Assembly (NCBI GenBank): GCA_963781675.1
Contig: CAWAGF010000001.1
Span: 1,532,518-1,596,517 of the forward strand
Direction: 5' to 3'
Length of the DNA stretch: 64,000 bases
DNA from: SCTD01 sp963781675
GTDB taxonomy: Bacteria; Actinomycetota; Actinomycetes; Mycobacteriales; SCTD01
Shown: in pieces, positions 39,237-48,131 of the stretch
How the letters are laid out: each line of letters starts with the position of its first letter
Position numbering within the stretch: the first letter of the stretch is position 1
The notes under the pieces: model-generated
Database searches by the model: none
What the model was told of the DNA's origin: nothing
Seen by the model: the letters and a program-made list of their open reading frames with translations, nothing else
Translations under genes and position numbers: made by a program

Positions 39237-40516
39237 ACCTCGACCGCCGCCGCTTCTTCCAGCTCGCCGCCGGCGTCGGTGCGGCCAGCGCCGTCGGTCT
39301 GCCCCGGCTGGCCCTCGCCGGGCCGGGCGGGCAGCGGCCGGCGGGGGAGTGGATCGCGGGCGACTTCCACTGCCACAGCACCTACAGCCACGACGTGTGG
39401 AGCGGCCCGTCCGACGACAACACCGGGCCGGAGGAGTTCTACACGCACGGCCACACGCCCGGTGAGCAGATCGCGCTGGCCGAGCTGCGCGGCCTGGACT
39501 TCCTCGCGATCACCGACCACAACCGGGTCGAGTCGCTGTACGCGCCGGACTACGTGTCGTCGAGGCTGACGCTGCTGCCCGGCTACGAGCACTCGCTGCC
39601 CGACAGCGACCACTGCGGCGTCTTCATGCCCAGCCTGGATGCGCTGCCCGGAGTCCTCTCCGCCGACGCCGGCACGCAGGCCTTCCTCGACGAGGTGCAC
39701 GCCCGCGGCGGCATGGCCGTCGTCAACCACCCCTTCTACGGCAACCGCGAGGCCGGTGACGCCCTCGCGTGGGACCGCTCCCTCGCGGAGTCGCTGCAGT
39801 TCGACGCCGTCGAGGTGTGGAACAGCATGTGGCTGACCCGCTACGACACCGTCCCGCTGTACGAGCCCGACAACTCCGAGGCCGTGCAGTGGTGGGACGC
39901 GAACTTCGCCTCGGCCCGGCGCGGGACCGCCCTCGGCGGCAGCGACAACCACTGGAAGCTGCTCGACGGCAGCGCCGGAGTCGGCCAGCCGACGACCTGG
40001 GTCTACGCCGCTGACCGCTCGCCGGCCGCGATCATCGCCGGCGTCCAGGCCGGCCGGACGACGGTGTCCTGGCAGCCGCCCGGCCTCGGCGGGCCGCGCC
40101 TGCTGCTCGACGTCGTCGAGGAGTGGAGCGGTCGCGCCACGATGCTCGGCGGCACGGTGCACGGCGACGGCCAGCTGCTCGCCGTGGTCACCGCCTCCGG
40201 TGCGGTCGGCCAGACGCTGCGGCTGGTCTCCGGCGGCGAGGTCGTGCACGAGTCCCGCATCGTGTCGCCTTCGCAGATCGTGGAGGTCCCGGTCGTGCTG
40301 CCGCCCGGTGGCTGGCTGCGCGCCGAGCTGCTGCTCGAGGAGCGGTACGCGCTGACCGCCCTGTCCTCGTGCGTCTACGCCGAGGGCCGCGCTCCCGCGC
40401 AGGTCCGCCGCGAGGTCAGCCGCGGCCGACCGGTGACCTACGACGGCAGCGGCTTCGCCGGCCTCGCCCTGCCCCCGGGCGTGCGCGGCCTGCCGGCCTG
40501 CAGCTGCGCGCACTAG
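39233..40516 (+). CDS. Exported PHP-domain metal-dependent phosphoesterase
   Basis: 427 residues from GTG 39233, overlapping the preceding stop (GTGA). A Tat-type signal (DRRRFFQLAAGVGAASAVG) predicts folded export. PHP motifs are present: DFHCHSTYSHD, ITDHN, a conserved His in VVNHPF and GSDNHW. A beta-sandwich domain follows from about residue 290. PHP proteins hydrolyse phosphate esters with a tri-metal centre; secreted versions next to glycerophosphodiesterases probably release phosphate. It is the last gene of the operon. Confidence 0.88.
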   Translation: MNLDRRRFFQLAAGVGAASAVGLPRLALAGPGGQRPAGEWIAGDFHCHSTYSHDVWSGPSDDNTGPEEFYTHGHTPGEQIALAELRGLDFLAITDHNRVESLYAPDYVSSRLTLLPGYEHSLPDSDHCGVFMPSLDALPGVLSADAGTQAFLDEVHARGGMAVVNHPFYGNREAGDALAWDRSLAESLQFDAVEVWNSMWLTRYDTVPLYEPDNSEAVQWWDANFASARRGTALGGSDNHWKLLDGSAGVGQPTTWVYAADRSPAAIIAGVQAGRTTVSWQPPGLGGPRLLLDVVEEWSGRATMLGGTVHGDGQLLAVVTASGAVGQTLRLVSGGEVVHESRIVSPSQIVEVPVVLPPGGWLRAELLLEERYALTALSSCVYAEGRAPAQVRREVSRGRPVTYDGSGFAGLALPPGVRGLPACSCAH

Positions 40517-40662
40517 CCCAGGGCGGCCGCTCTTCCCGGCCTGCCCGTCCAGCCGCGCTCGTCCAGCCACCGGCCGTCCTTCAGGCGGATCGTCCTGCCG
40601 CAGTGGAGGTCCGCGTGCGGAGCAGGACGGGTGCCCGCGGCGCAGCACCTCACGTCCTCCAC
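40513..40662 (-). CDS. Possible small Cys/His-containing protein
   Basis: 49 codons from GTG 40662 reading VEDVRCCAAGTRPAP and DLHCGRTIRLKDGRWLDERG. The Cys-Cys...His-x-Cys pattern and the non-repetitive composition suggest a real small protein, and it fills an otherwise gene-free 217-base gap. It has no recognisable family, and its stop overlaps that of the PHP gene. The remaining bases of the gap (40663-40733) show nothing. Confidence 0.25.
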   Translation of the reverse strand: MEDVRCCAAGTRPAPHADLHCGRTIRLKDGRWLDERGWTGRPGRAAALG

Positions 40663-40733
40663 ACGTTGTCGGGCTTGACCTGCGGCTGTGGACGGAGCCA
40701 GCGCCACCGGCCCCACCTCTCTACCGTCGCGGC

Positions 40734-41123
40734 ATGCGGGGGCGCGTCGAGGTGGTGCCGGCCGAGCTGGCGGCCGCAGCCGGGCCGGTGCGGGAGGCAG
40801 CAACGGTGCTGGACGAGGTCGCTGACACCGGTCGCGCGCTGCGCGAGTTCGTGCAGACCGCTCCGTCCGCGTCGTTGCGGGACGCCTTCCGCGACTGCCT
40901 GCGTGCCTACGAGCTGCCGGCGTGGGAGCTCGCGGACGAGGCCGGCTGGCTCGCTCAGCGCCTGACGGACGCGGCCGGTTACTACGCCGACCTGGAGTCG
41001 TCGCTGGCCACCGGGGGGCCGCACCTGCCGCCCCGCACGGACATGCCCCTGCTCCACGATGCCGCCGGCGACCGACCCGCGCCTGCGCCGCAGCCGGCAC
41101 CCGCTCCGACGGCCCCGCGATGA
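40734..41123 (+). CDS. WXG100/ESX-like small helical protein of a toxin module
   Basis: 129 residues, mostly two long helices (residues 5-85) with conserved-looking spacing and a Pro/Ala-rich tail. Size, helical pattern and position before a polymorphic toxin resemble ESX/type VII secretion partner proteins, although a strict WxG is not seen (helix turn at ELPAWEL). Its stop overlaps the next start (ATGA), so toxin and partner are cotranslated. No type VII secretion genes are in the window. Confidence 0.6.
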   Translation: MRGRVEVVPAELAAAAGPVREAATVLDEVADTGRALREFVQTAPSASLRDAFRDCLRAYELPAWELADEAGWLAQRLTDAAGYYADLESSLATGGPHLPPRTDMPLLHDAAGDRPAPAPQPAPAPTAPR

Positions 41124-42340
41124 GCCGGCTCCTCGAGGCCGAGCCCACGGAGGTGCTGCGCGCCGCGCTGCGCCTGGAGGACGTCGCCCGCGCGGCGTGG
41201 TCAGCGGATCAGGCGGCCGCGCGTGCGGAGACCGCCTCGTGGCGCGGTCCGGCGCAGCGCAGCTTTGACGCGCACCTGGCTGCTGTGCGCGGCGACCTGC
41301 GCCCGCTCGAGCGCGGCCACGCGCAGATGGCGGAGGTGCTGCAGGCGTACGCCTTCGCGCTCCAGGAGGCGCAGGCCACGGCCCGTCGGGCGCAGCAGCT
41401 GCTCGCCTGCGCGGTGAGACCGGCGGCCAACAAGGCTGAGGCCGAGCAGCACGACGCGCTGTCGGCCGTGGCGCACCGGCTGATGGCCGAGGCGGAGCAG
41501 CAGGAGCGGGCCGCAGCCGACCGCGCCGCCGCCCGCCTCCGGGAGGTCGCCGCGCAGGCTCCGCGAGCCGGTCGGCTCGCGGCCGGCGGGCGCTTCGTCG
41601 ACGACCTGGGCGGCGTGCTCGGCGGCAGCGTCCTCGGGATCGCGGACATGTGGGTGAGCGTGGCCGGTGCGGTGCCGTGGGTGAACGGCGCCCGCCGGCA
41701 GGAGGAGGCAAGGCACGACCTGCTCCTCACGGCGAAGGAGTCGGCGAAGGTCTGGCAGCCGTTCGTCGACGCCTACCGCAGCGCGGTCGACGGGCGGTGG
41801 GGACAGACCGTCGGCGGCCTCGGCGCGGCCATCGCGTTCCGCAGGGGCGGGCGGACCTACTTCGTCCGGCCGCGCTCGGTAGGACGAGGACAGGGAGCGC
41901 ACGCGCAGGACCTCCATCGTCGCCTCAGGGGCGCCGATCTGGCAGCCGCTCATCTGACGTCCGTCAGCCAGCGGGTCGACCTGCTCGCGCACGAGGCCGC
42001 GGGCGGGCACACGCTGCTCCAGCACGTGGGTCGGCCCGACGAGTACCTCGCCTGGCGCGCGCACGAGGTGGGCAGCGCGTCGTCGTTCCGCGACGAGCGG
42101 TCGGCGACCCGCGCCGTGGAGCAGGCGCTGCGCGCCAGAGCCGGGGACGTGGAGGATTGGGTGGACGGACGGCCGACGAAGGAGCTGGTCTTGAACGTCG
42201 ATCTGCGGCACGTCGTGGGGCGGGGCTACACGAGGGGTCGTGTGAAGCCAGTGCTCACGTCGGTGGTCAGGGTGGTGCTGAGGCCCGGCCGCGACGGGTC
42301 GTTCAGCGTCTACACAGCCTTCCCGCTCGTCGCCTCATGA
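41120..42340 (+). CDS. Polymorphic toxin with C-terminal RNase A-like (CdiA-CT) domain
   Basis: 406 residues. The N-terminal 200 residues are helical and WXG/LXG-like, followed by a short hydrophobic segment (GGVLGGSVLGIADMWVSVAG). The C-terminal 130 residues match the bacterial CdiA-CT RNase A-like domain: LLAHEAAGGHTLLQHVGR, a YLAWR strand, SASSFRDERSATRAVEQAL, VEDWV and a final VVRVVLRPGRDGSFSVYTAFP. The first His and the late Tyr-Thr region are candidate catalytic positions. It should degrade RNA in competing cells. The next gene encodes the predicted immunity protein with an ATGA overlap. Confidence 0.85.
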   Translation: MSRLLEAEPTEVLRAALRLEDVARAAWSADQAAARAETASWRGPAQRSFDAHLAAVRGDLRPLERGHAQMAEVLQAYAFALQEAQATARRAQQLLACAVRPAANKAEAEQHDALSAVAHRLMAEAEQQERAAADRAAARLREVAAQAPRAGRLAAGGRFVDDLGGVLGGSVLGIADMWVSVAGAVPWVNGARRQEEARHDLLLTAKESAKVWQPFVDAYRSAVDGRWGQTVGGLGAAIAFRRGGRTYFVRPRSVGRGQGAHAQDLHRRLRGADLAAAHLTSVSQRVDLLAHEAAGGHTLLQHVGRPDEYLAWRAHEVGSASSFRDERSATRAVEQALRARAGDVEDWVDGRPTKELVLNVDLRHVVGRGYTRGRVKPVLTSVVRVVLRPGRDGSFSVYTAFPLVAS

Positions 42341-42894
42341 GCGAGTCGCCGCTCCGCCACTTCGCCGAGGCGTACATGCACCAGGACCTGGACCTCGACT
42401 ACGGGGACATCCCGGGCGCGGCGGCGGCCTTCGTCGCCTACCCGCTGCACGACGCGGAGGACTTCCTGCGCGAGCTGCAAGAGCTGCTTGCACGCGCGCG
42501 GGGCGACGCGGGCCTGCACCGAGAGCTCGAACGGCTGACTGCGCAGTACCTCCCGCAGAAGGCGGGCGAGCTCCGCCGCCAGCTCGAGGCTTCAGTCGAA
42601 GTCCTTCAGCAGGCAGTGGTCAGGAAGCGGCTCTTCGTCGTGGCACTGACCGAGGTGCTGCGTTCGTGGAACCGCGGGCCAGAGGCGCAGGAGCTCGTCG
42701 TCCAGGAGCTGGCGCCCGATGCGGCCGCCGCGCTGGCCCATGGCCTCCGACAGCTCCTTCCGTGGAACGAGGGTCGACCCGACTTCCTCGTCCGAGAGGT
42801 GCAGCGGCTCACGGGCGAGAGCCCGCCGGCGAGCCCCGAGGAGGCGAGGCGGCGCCTGACCAGCGCCCTCAGGACAGTCGAACCCCGCCTCTGA
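42337..42894 (+). CDS. CdiI-type immunity protein with extra C-terminal domain
   Basis: 185 residues. The first 90 resemble contact-dependent inhibition immunity proteins (RHFAEAYMHQDLDLDYGD, an acidic N-terminus). The remaining 95 residues (from VEVLQQAVVRKRLFVVALTE) are an additional helical region with no recognised match. The typical single-domain family is about 90-100 residues, so this is a double-length form. It should bind and neutralise the RNase domain encoded just upstream. Both genes are translationally coupled. Confidence 0.75.
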   Translation: MSESPLRHFAEAYMHQDLDLDYGDIPGAAAAFVAYPLHDAEDFLRELQELLARARGDAGLHRELERLTAQYLPQKAGELRRQLEASVEVLQQAVVRKRLFVVALTEVLRSWNRGPEAQELVVQELAPDAAAALAHGLRQLLPWNEGRPDFLVREVQRLTGESPPASPEEARRRLTSALRTVEPRL

Positions 42895-42895
42895 C

Positions 42896-43534
42896 TCAGC
42901 CGTTCAGCGGCGGGTGCTCCTCGAACCAGGACCGCGCCTCGGCCGGCACGTCCGACAGCAGCCCCAGCTCGAGCCGCGCCTCCCCGCCCCAGCGGTCCAT
43001 CGCCTGGATCGAGCAGGTGGACAGGTCGACGAAGTACTCGTCTGCCACGAGCATCGGGATGGCCGGTCCGCCGACGACCTGGTAGCCGACGCACCACACC
43101 CTGCCGAGCTGCGGGAAGTCGGGCAGCGTCGCGCGCACGTCGGTGAGGAAGCCGTCCACCTCGACGTCCTCCACCTCGTGCAGGACGTACGGCACCCCGG
43201 GCGCCCACGGGACGCCGAGCCGGCCGACGCGCTGGCGGTCGTCGGCCGCGACGACCCGGGGCGTCGCGGCGTGGGCGTCGATGACGAGTCCGGTGCCCGG
43301 CGGGAGCAGGGTCAGCACGGCGGACACGGACGTCTCGAACAGCTCGTGCTGCTCGGAGGGGAGCCGCTCGTACGCCTCGTCCTCGTCCGTCCACGCCAGC
43401 GCCATCAGCGCGCCGTCGAGCTCGGTGGTCGCGACCGGGCCGTACTCCCACTCGCCGTCCGCCGGAGCCTGCTGCGCGACGTAGACGCTGCTGAACGAGA
43501 GGGCGGCGTCGTCGGCCGGCAGGTCCAGGGGCAC
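42896..43534 (-). CDS. SseB-like domain protein
   Basis: 212 residues from GTG 43534, which leaves 10 bases after the upstream stop; an upstream GTG at 43594 would overlap that gene. The first half resembles SseB N-terminal domains: ELDGALMALAWTDEDEAYERL and LPPGTGLVIDAHAATP. The second half reads as an alpha-beta fold with DFPQLGRVWCVGYQV and DEYFVDLSTCSIQA. SseB-like proteins in Actinobacteria have no settled function, and some accompany secretion or toxin genes. Confidence 0.55.
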   Translation of the reverse strand: MPLDLPADDAALSFSSVYVAQQAPADGEWEYGPVATTELDGALMALAWTDEDEAYERLPSEQHELFETSVSAVLTLLPPGTGLVIDAHAATPRVVAADDRQRVGRLGVPWAPGVPYVLHEVEDVEVDGFLTDVRATLPDFPQLGRVWCVGYQVVGGPAIPMLVADEYFVDLSTCSIQAMDRWGGEARLELGLLSDVPAEARSWFEEHPPLNG

Positions 43535-43544
43535 GACGTGGACG

Positions 43545-44882
43545 CTACGACGAGACAGGCGTCCGGTTCCGGCCGTCCACAGCCCGCTTCGCACCGCGCT
43601 TGCGCTCCTGGCGCAGCTCGTGCAGGTACACCTCGAAGTCGACCTGGATGGTGTGCCGCTTCGACCCGATGTACCGCGACCGCACCGCCGCGTCGTCCTC
43701 CGCGATCGAGGCCTGCCGCTCTGCCGGTGACGGCAGCGCGTACCGCCCTGTCAGGTGGTCGGCGACCAGACGCCCCTGCTCCTCGGCGATCGGCATGATG
43801 GCGCCGAGCGGCTGCACCAGGCCGATGAAGGCGAGCCCGGGCAGCGACGGGTGGAACACCCGCTTGTAGAGGGAGATCCGGTTGTCGGGCGCGCTGACCA
43901 GCTCCTCGTCGAAGAAGGGGAAGCTGATCCGGTAGCCGGTGCAGTAGACGACGACGTCGACGTGCGCGCGGGTGCCGTCCTCGAACACGGCCTCGCTGCC
44001 CTCGAACCGCGCCAGGTTCGGCTTGGCCTTCACGGCGCCGTGCGCGAGGCGGGTCAGGATCGTGTCGCTGACCGTCACGTGCGCCTGCAGCATCCCGTGC
44101 GCGGGCTTGCGCAGCCCGTAGCGCGTCAGGTCGCCGACGGCCACCTTCAGCAGGGTGGACGTCAGCTTCTGCCGGACCTTCCACGGCAGGGCCCGGGCGG
44201 CGGCCGGGCTCTCCATCTGGTCGAGCGGCCGGCCGAACACGTACTTCGGCACGACGTGCACCGGCGTGCGCGCCGACAGGTAGGTGCTGGACGCGACCCA
44301 GGACGCCTCGACCGCGATGTCCATCGCGCTGTTGCCCATGCCGACGACCAGCACCGACTTGTCGCGCCACTCGGCGTTGTCCTCGAAGGAGTGCGCGTGC
44401 AGCTGCACGCCCGGGAAGTCCTCGCTGCCGGGGAAGGCGGGCTCGGGCCAGCGCGGGTCCCAGTGGTGGCCGTTCGCGACGACCAGCGCGTCGAACTGCT
44501 CGACCGAGCCGTCGTCCAGCGTGAGCGCCCAGCCGTCGGCCGTCCGCTCCGCCTTCGCCACGCCGGTCTCGAAGCGGATGTGCCGGCGCAGGTCGAAGCG
44601 GTCGACGTAGGCGTCGAAGTACTCAGCGATCTGGCTGTGGTGCGGGAAGTCCGGGTAGGTCTTCGGCATCGGGAAGTCGCTGTACTCCATGCGCTCGCGC
44701 GAGGTGTTGATGTGCAGCGAGCGGTAGGACGCGCTCATCCCGTTGCGGTTGCGGAACACCCAGTTCCCGCCGACCCGGTCGCCCTTCTCGAAGCAGGTGA
44801 CCGGCACGCCGGCCTCGACCAGCGCCTTGAGGGCGACCATGCCGGACGAACCGGCTCCGATGACAGCGGTGCGGTTCGTCAT
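43545..44882 (-). CDS. Flavin-containing monooxygenase-like protein
   Basis: 445 residues. An FAD-binding Rossmann motif GAGSSG (residues 9-14), an NADPH motif VVGMGNSAMD, and an FMO/BVMO-like fingerprint FPGVQLHAHSFED are all present, with the late ATG-type motif YCTGYRISFPFF. Family members oxidise soft nucleophiles or ketones with NADPH and O2. The substrate cannot be deduced. It is divergent from the DsbA-like gene with only 29 bases between starts. Confidence 0.9.
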   Translation of the reverse strand: MTNRTAVIGAGSSGMVALKALVEAGVPVTCFEKGDRVGGNWVFRNRNGMSASYRSLHINTSRERMEYSDFPMPKTYPDFPHHSQIAEYFDAYVDRFDLRRHIRFETGVAKAERTADGWALTLDDGSVEQFDALVVANGHHWDPRWPEPAFPGSEDFPGVQLHAHSFEDNAEWRDKSVLVVGMGNSAMDIAVEASWVASSTYLSARTPVHVVPKYVFGRPLDQMESPAAARALPWKVRQKLTSTLLKVAVGDLTRYGLRKPAHGMLQAHVTVSDTILTRLAHGAVKAKPNLARFEGSEAVFEDGTRAHVDVVVYCTGYRISFPFFDEELVSAPDNRISLYKRVFHPSLPGLAFIGLVQPLGAIMPIAEEQGRLVADHLTGRYALPSPAERQASIAEDDAAVRSRYIGSKRHTIQVDFEVYLHELRQERKRGAKRAVDGRNRTPVSS

Positions 44883-44911
44883 GCCCCCGCACGCTAGGGC
44901 AGCATCGGGTC

Positions 44912-45511
44912 ATGGACGCAGACGGCTTCCGCTCGCTCGAAGGCACCTTCCTCAGCGGCCGCACCGGCGGTCGGGGCCGCTGCCGCGGCGACCGCCTAGT
45001 GGAGCTCAGCCTGCCGGTCGGGCCGCGCGACCACGTCCGCGGCCCGCGCGACGCTCCGGTGACCGTCGTCGAGTACGCCGACGTCGAGTGCCCGTACTGC
45101 CAGCGGGTGGAGCCGGTGCTGCGGCAGCTGCTCGAGCAGCGCGACGACGTCCGCGTGGTCTACCGGCACTTCCCCCTCGTCGAGCCGCACCCGCACGCCT
45201 ACTCCGCAGCGCTCGCGCTGGAGGCCGCCGCCGAGCAGGGCCGCTTCTGGGAGCTGCACGACCTGCTCTACGACCGGAAGGCGCTGGGCCGCAGCGGGAT
45301 CCGTGCCGCCGCCGACGAGCTGGGGCTCGACCCGGACGTGCTGCTGCGACCGGCCAGCGAGAGGTGGGACGCCAAGGTGCGCGACGACTACGACAGCGGC
45401 GTGGCCAGCGGCGTGGAGGGGACGCCGGCGCTGTTCGTGCAGGGCGTGCTGTTCGAGGGCGGGCCGAGCCTGCGGCGCGTGCTCGAGGCGATCGACAGGG
45501 CGCAGGCGTGA
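44912..45511 (+). CDS. DsbA-family thiol oxidoreductase
   Basis: 199 residues. A thioredoxin-like fold with the redox motif CPYC in YADVECPYCQR and a cis-Pro loop GTPALFV is evident. No signal peptide is seen; the conserved domain begins near LPVGPRDHVRG, so a cytosolic place or a shorter start is possible. The stop overlaps the next gene start (GTGA). DsbA-like proteins coupled or fused to NhaA are recurrent in Actinobacteria. Confidence 0.9.
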   Translation: MDADGFRSLEGTFLSGRTGGRGRCRGDRLVELSLPVGPRDHVRGPRDAPVTVVEYADVECPYCQRVEPVLRQLLEQRDDVRVVYRHFPLVEPHPHAYSAALALEAAAEQGRFWELHDLLYDRKALGRSGIRAAADELGLDPDVLLRPASERWDAKVRDDYDSGVASGVEGTPALFVQGVLFEGGPSLRRVLEAIDRAQA

Positions 45512-46866
45512 CCGCGATGACGACGCGGCTGCTGCCGCACGGCGACATCACGACGGCGGCCAAGGACTACCTGCGCACCGAGGCCGGCAGCGCAGTCCTG
45601 CTGCTGCTCGCGACCGTCACCGCGCTGGTGTGGGCGAACAGTCCGTGGAGCGACAGCTACGAGACGCTCTGGAGCACGCACCTGTCGGTGCAGCTCGGCG
45701 ACTCCGGCATCGACGAGACGCTGCGCCACTGGGTCAACGACGCGCTGATGACGCTGTTCTTCCTGCTGGTGGGGCTGGAGATCGCGCGCGAGCTGTCGGT
45801 GGGGGAGTACCAGGACCGGCGCGCCGTGGTGGCGCCTGCACTCGCCGCGCTCGGCGGCCTGGTCGTCCCCGCGCTGCTCTACCTGGCCATCGCGGGCGAC
45901 GGCGACGCCGCCCGCGGCTGGGGCATCGCCATCTCCACCGACACTGCCTTCGCGCTCGGCGTCCTGGCGCTCGTGGGACCGCGGTGCCCGAACCGGCTGC
46001 GGGTCTTCCTGCTGGCGCTGGCGATCGTGGACGACGTCGCGGCGATCGGCGTCATCGCCGTCTTCTACACCGAGGACCTCGACGCCGGCGCGCTCGGCCT
46101 CGCGGCCCTGCTGTTCCTCGTGCTGGTCGCGCTGCGGGCGGGCCGGGTCAGCAACCCCGCGCCGTACGTCGTGGTCGCGGTGCTGCTGTGGCTGGCGACG
46201 TACGCCTCCGGGGTGCACCCGACCGTCGCCGGTGTGGCGATGGGGCTGCTGTTCGCTTCCTACGCCCCCGGCGAGGCCGATCTCGAGCGCACGCAGGCGA
46301 TCGGGCGCCGCTTCATCTCCTCGCCGTCGGCGGAGCGGGCCCGCGACGTGGTGCGCAGCCTGACCAGCACCGTGTCGGAGAACGATCGGCTCACGCTGCG
46401 CCTGCACCCGGTCGTGGGCTTCGCCGTGGTGCCGCTGTTCGCGCTCGCCAACGCCGGGGTGCCGCTCGACGGGGAGGCGCTGCGGGCAGCCGCGACCAGC
46501 CGCGTCGCGATCGGCATCGTGGTGGGGCTCGTCCTCGGCAAGCTGCTCGGGATCGTGGCGGGCACGTGGTTCGCGCTGCGCCTGCCGACCTCGACGTTCG
46601 TCGGCGGGGTGCGCTGGGGGCAGCTGACCGGAGTGGCGTCGGTCGCCGGGATCGGCTTCACCATCGCCCTGTTCGTCACCGAGCTCGCCTTCGACGACCC
46701 GGCGCTGCGGCAGGACGCGAAGATCGGGATCCTGGTCGGCTCGTTCCTCGCAGCGGTGCTCGCGCTGGCGGTCTTCCGCTTCCTGTCGCGCCGCGGCGGG
46801 CTGTGCCTGCCGGGCGACGAGGTGCGCACCCTGCCGCCGCTCGCGGCGATCCCCGACCCGGACTAG
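45508..46866 (+). CDS. nhaA: Na+/H+ antiporter NhaA
   Basis: 452 residues from GTG 45508; ATG 45517 is an alternative. Twelve membrane helices are evident. NhaA signatures include MTLFFLLVGLEIARELSVGE, STDTAFALGVLAL and the ion-binding aspartate pair in AIVDDVAAIGVIAVFY, followed by SVAGIGFTIALFVTELAF. It exports Na+ or Li+ in exchange for protons for pH and salt homeostasis. It is cotranslated with the DsbA-like protein. Confidence 0.96.
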   Translation: MTAMTTRLLPHGDITTAAKDYLRTEAGSAVLLLLATVTALVWANSPWSDSYETLWSTHLSVQLGDSGIDETLRHWVNDALMTLFFLLVGLEIARELSVGEYQDRRAVVAPALAALGGLVVPALLYLAIAGDGDAARGWGIAISTDTAFALGVLALVGPRCPNRLRVFLLALAIVDDVAAIGVIAVFYTEDLDAGALGLAALLFLVLVALRAGRVSNPAPYVVVAVLLWLATYASGVHPTVAGVAMGLLFASYAPGEADLERTQAIGRRFISSPSAERARDVVRSLTSTVSENDRLTLRLHPVVGFAVVPLFALANAGVPLDGEALRAAATSRVAIGIVVGLVLGKLLGIVAGTWFALRLPTSTFVGGVRWGQLTGVASVAGIGFTIALFVTELAFDDPALRQDAKIGILVGSFLAAVLALAVFRFLSRRGGLCLPGDEVRTLPPLAAIPDPD

Positions 46867-48131
46867 GGGACCGCGAAGCCGCTCCACGACGGGCGGCGCG
46901 ACGGACGGCCGAGCAGGTAGCCCTGGGCGAGGTGCACCCCGCACGCCGCGACCGCGCGCAGCTCGCCGTCGGTCTCGACGCCCTCGGCGACGAGCTGGCT
47001 GGAGGTGGCCTCGGCGAAGTCGGCCAGCGCGGTGAGCAGGGTGCGCCGCGGCAGGTCGCTGTCCGCGCCGCGCACCAGCGCCATGTCGATCTTGATGAGG
47101 TCGGGGCGTACGGCCAGGACGTGGGTGAGGCTCGCGTAGCCGGCGCCCGCGTCGTCGACGGCTATCTGCAGCCCCTGCGCGCGGTACGGCTGCAGCGCCG
47201 CGGCCAGCCGGTCGTAGTCGTCGACCGCTGCGTGCTCGGTGACCTCGAGCACCACCCGTTCCAGCGGCCGGGCGGCCAGCAGGTCCGGCAGCCGCTCGGA
47301 CAGCAGCGCGTGCGGGCCGAGGTTCACCGACAGCGAGACGTGGCGGGGGACCTCGTCCAGCAGGTCGAGCGCCGTCGCGGCGGTGGCCAGCTCCAGCTCG
47401 TCGCGCAGCCCGAGGCGGGCCGCGTCGTCGAACCACTGCGCCGTCGTCCGCCCCTCCGGCGCCACCGGGCTGCTGGCGGTGAAGCGGGTCAGCGCCTCCG
47501 CGGAGACCGTCCGGCCGGTGACCAGGTCGACGATCGGCTGCAGCACCGCGTGCCTGCCGATGCCGGCGACGATGCCCGCGACCGCGCGGCGCATTCGGTC
47601 CCGCTCCTCCGCGGCCTGCTCCTCCGAGACCGCCCGCGACTGCAGGTCGTGCAGCAGCTGCACCAGGAGCTTGAGCGCTGCCACGTCGCGCTCGCCGAGC
47701 TGCGGGCGGACGGTGTCGTGGACCGCGCAGAGCATCCCGACGGCGCTGCCGTGCGGGCCGAGCAGCGGCACCCCGACGTACGCGCCGATGTGCAGCTCGG
47801 CGGTGATCTCCAGCAGCGCGGCCTCGGGCACGGCACGGGTGTCCGGGATGAGGGCCGGGAAGCGGCCGTCCAGCACCCGGGCGCAGAACGAGCCGCCGAG
47901 CGGGTGCCGGCTGCCCTCTTGCGGCGCCCGCGCGCCCGGCTCCGCGTCGACGTAGCGCAGCACCTGGTCGCCGCCGACGAACTCGCTCACCCACGCGACC
48001 TGCATCCCGAGCTGGGTGCGCACGACGGCCAGCAGCTGGTGGACCGCGTCGGCGTAGCTGGTGCCGGCAGTGAGCATCGCCAGCGCCTCGAGGTCGCCGG
48101 GCAGCGCGTGCTCGGACGCGCTCCTCGTCAC
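46863..48131 (-). CDS. GAF-EAL cyclic-di-GMP phosphodiesterase
   Basis: 422 residues. An N-terminal GAF sensor (about 10-165, with HPLGGSFCARVLDGR and YVGVPLLGPHGSAVGML) is linked by a coiled coil to an EAL domain. All main catalytic motifs are kept: SAEALTRF, LSVNLG, LEVTEH, VDDAGAGYASL, LIKIDMALV, AEGVET and AQGYLLGRP. It should hydrolyse c-di-GMP to pGpG, unlike the EAL protein at 2566. The stop overlaps that of nhaA tail-to-tail. Confidence 0.93.
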   Translation of the reverse strand: MTRSASEHALPGDLEALAMLTAGTSYADAVHQLLAVVRTQLGMQVAWVSEFVGGDQVLRYVDAEPGARAPQEGSRHPLGGSFCARVLDGRFPALIPDTRAVPEAALLEITAELHIGAYVGVPLLGPHGSAVGMLCAVHDTVRPQLGERDVAALKLLVQLLHDLQSRAVSEEQAAEERDRMRRAVAGIVAGIGRHAVLQPIVDLVTGRTVSAEALTRFTASSPVAPEGRTTAQWFDDAARLGLRDELELATAATALDLLDEVPRHVSLSVNLGPHALLSERLPDLLAARPLERVVLEVTEHAAVDDYDRLAAALQPYRAQGLQIAVDDAGAGYASLTHVLAVRPDLIKIDMALVRGADSDLPRRTLLTALADFAEATSSQLVAEGVETDGELRAVAACGVHLAQGYLLGRPSRRPSWSGFAVP

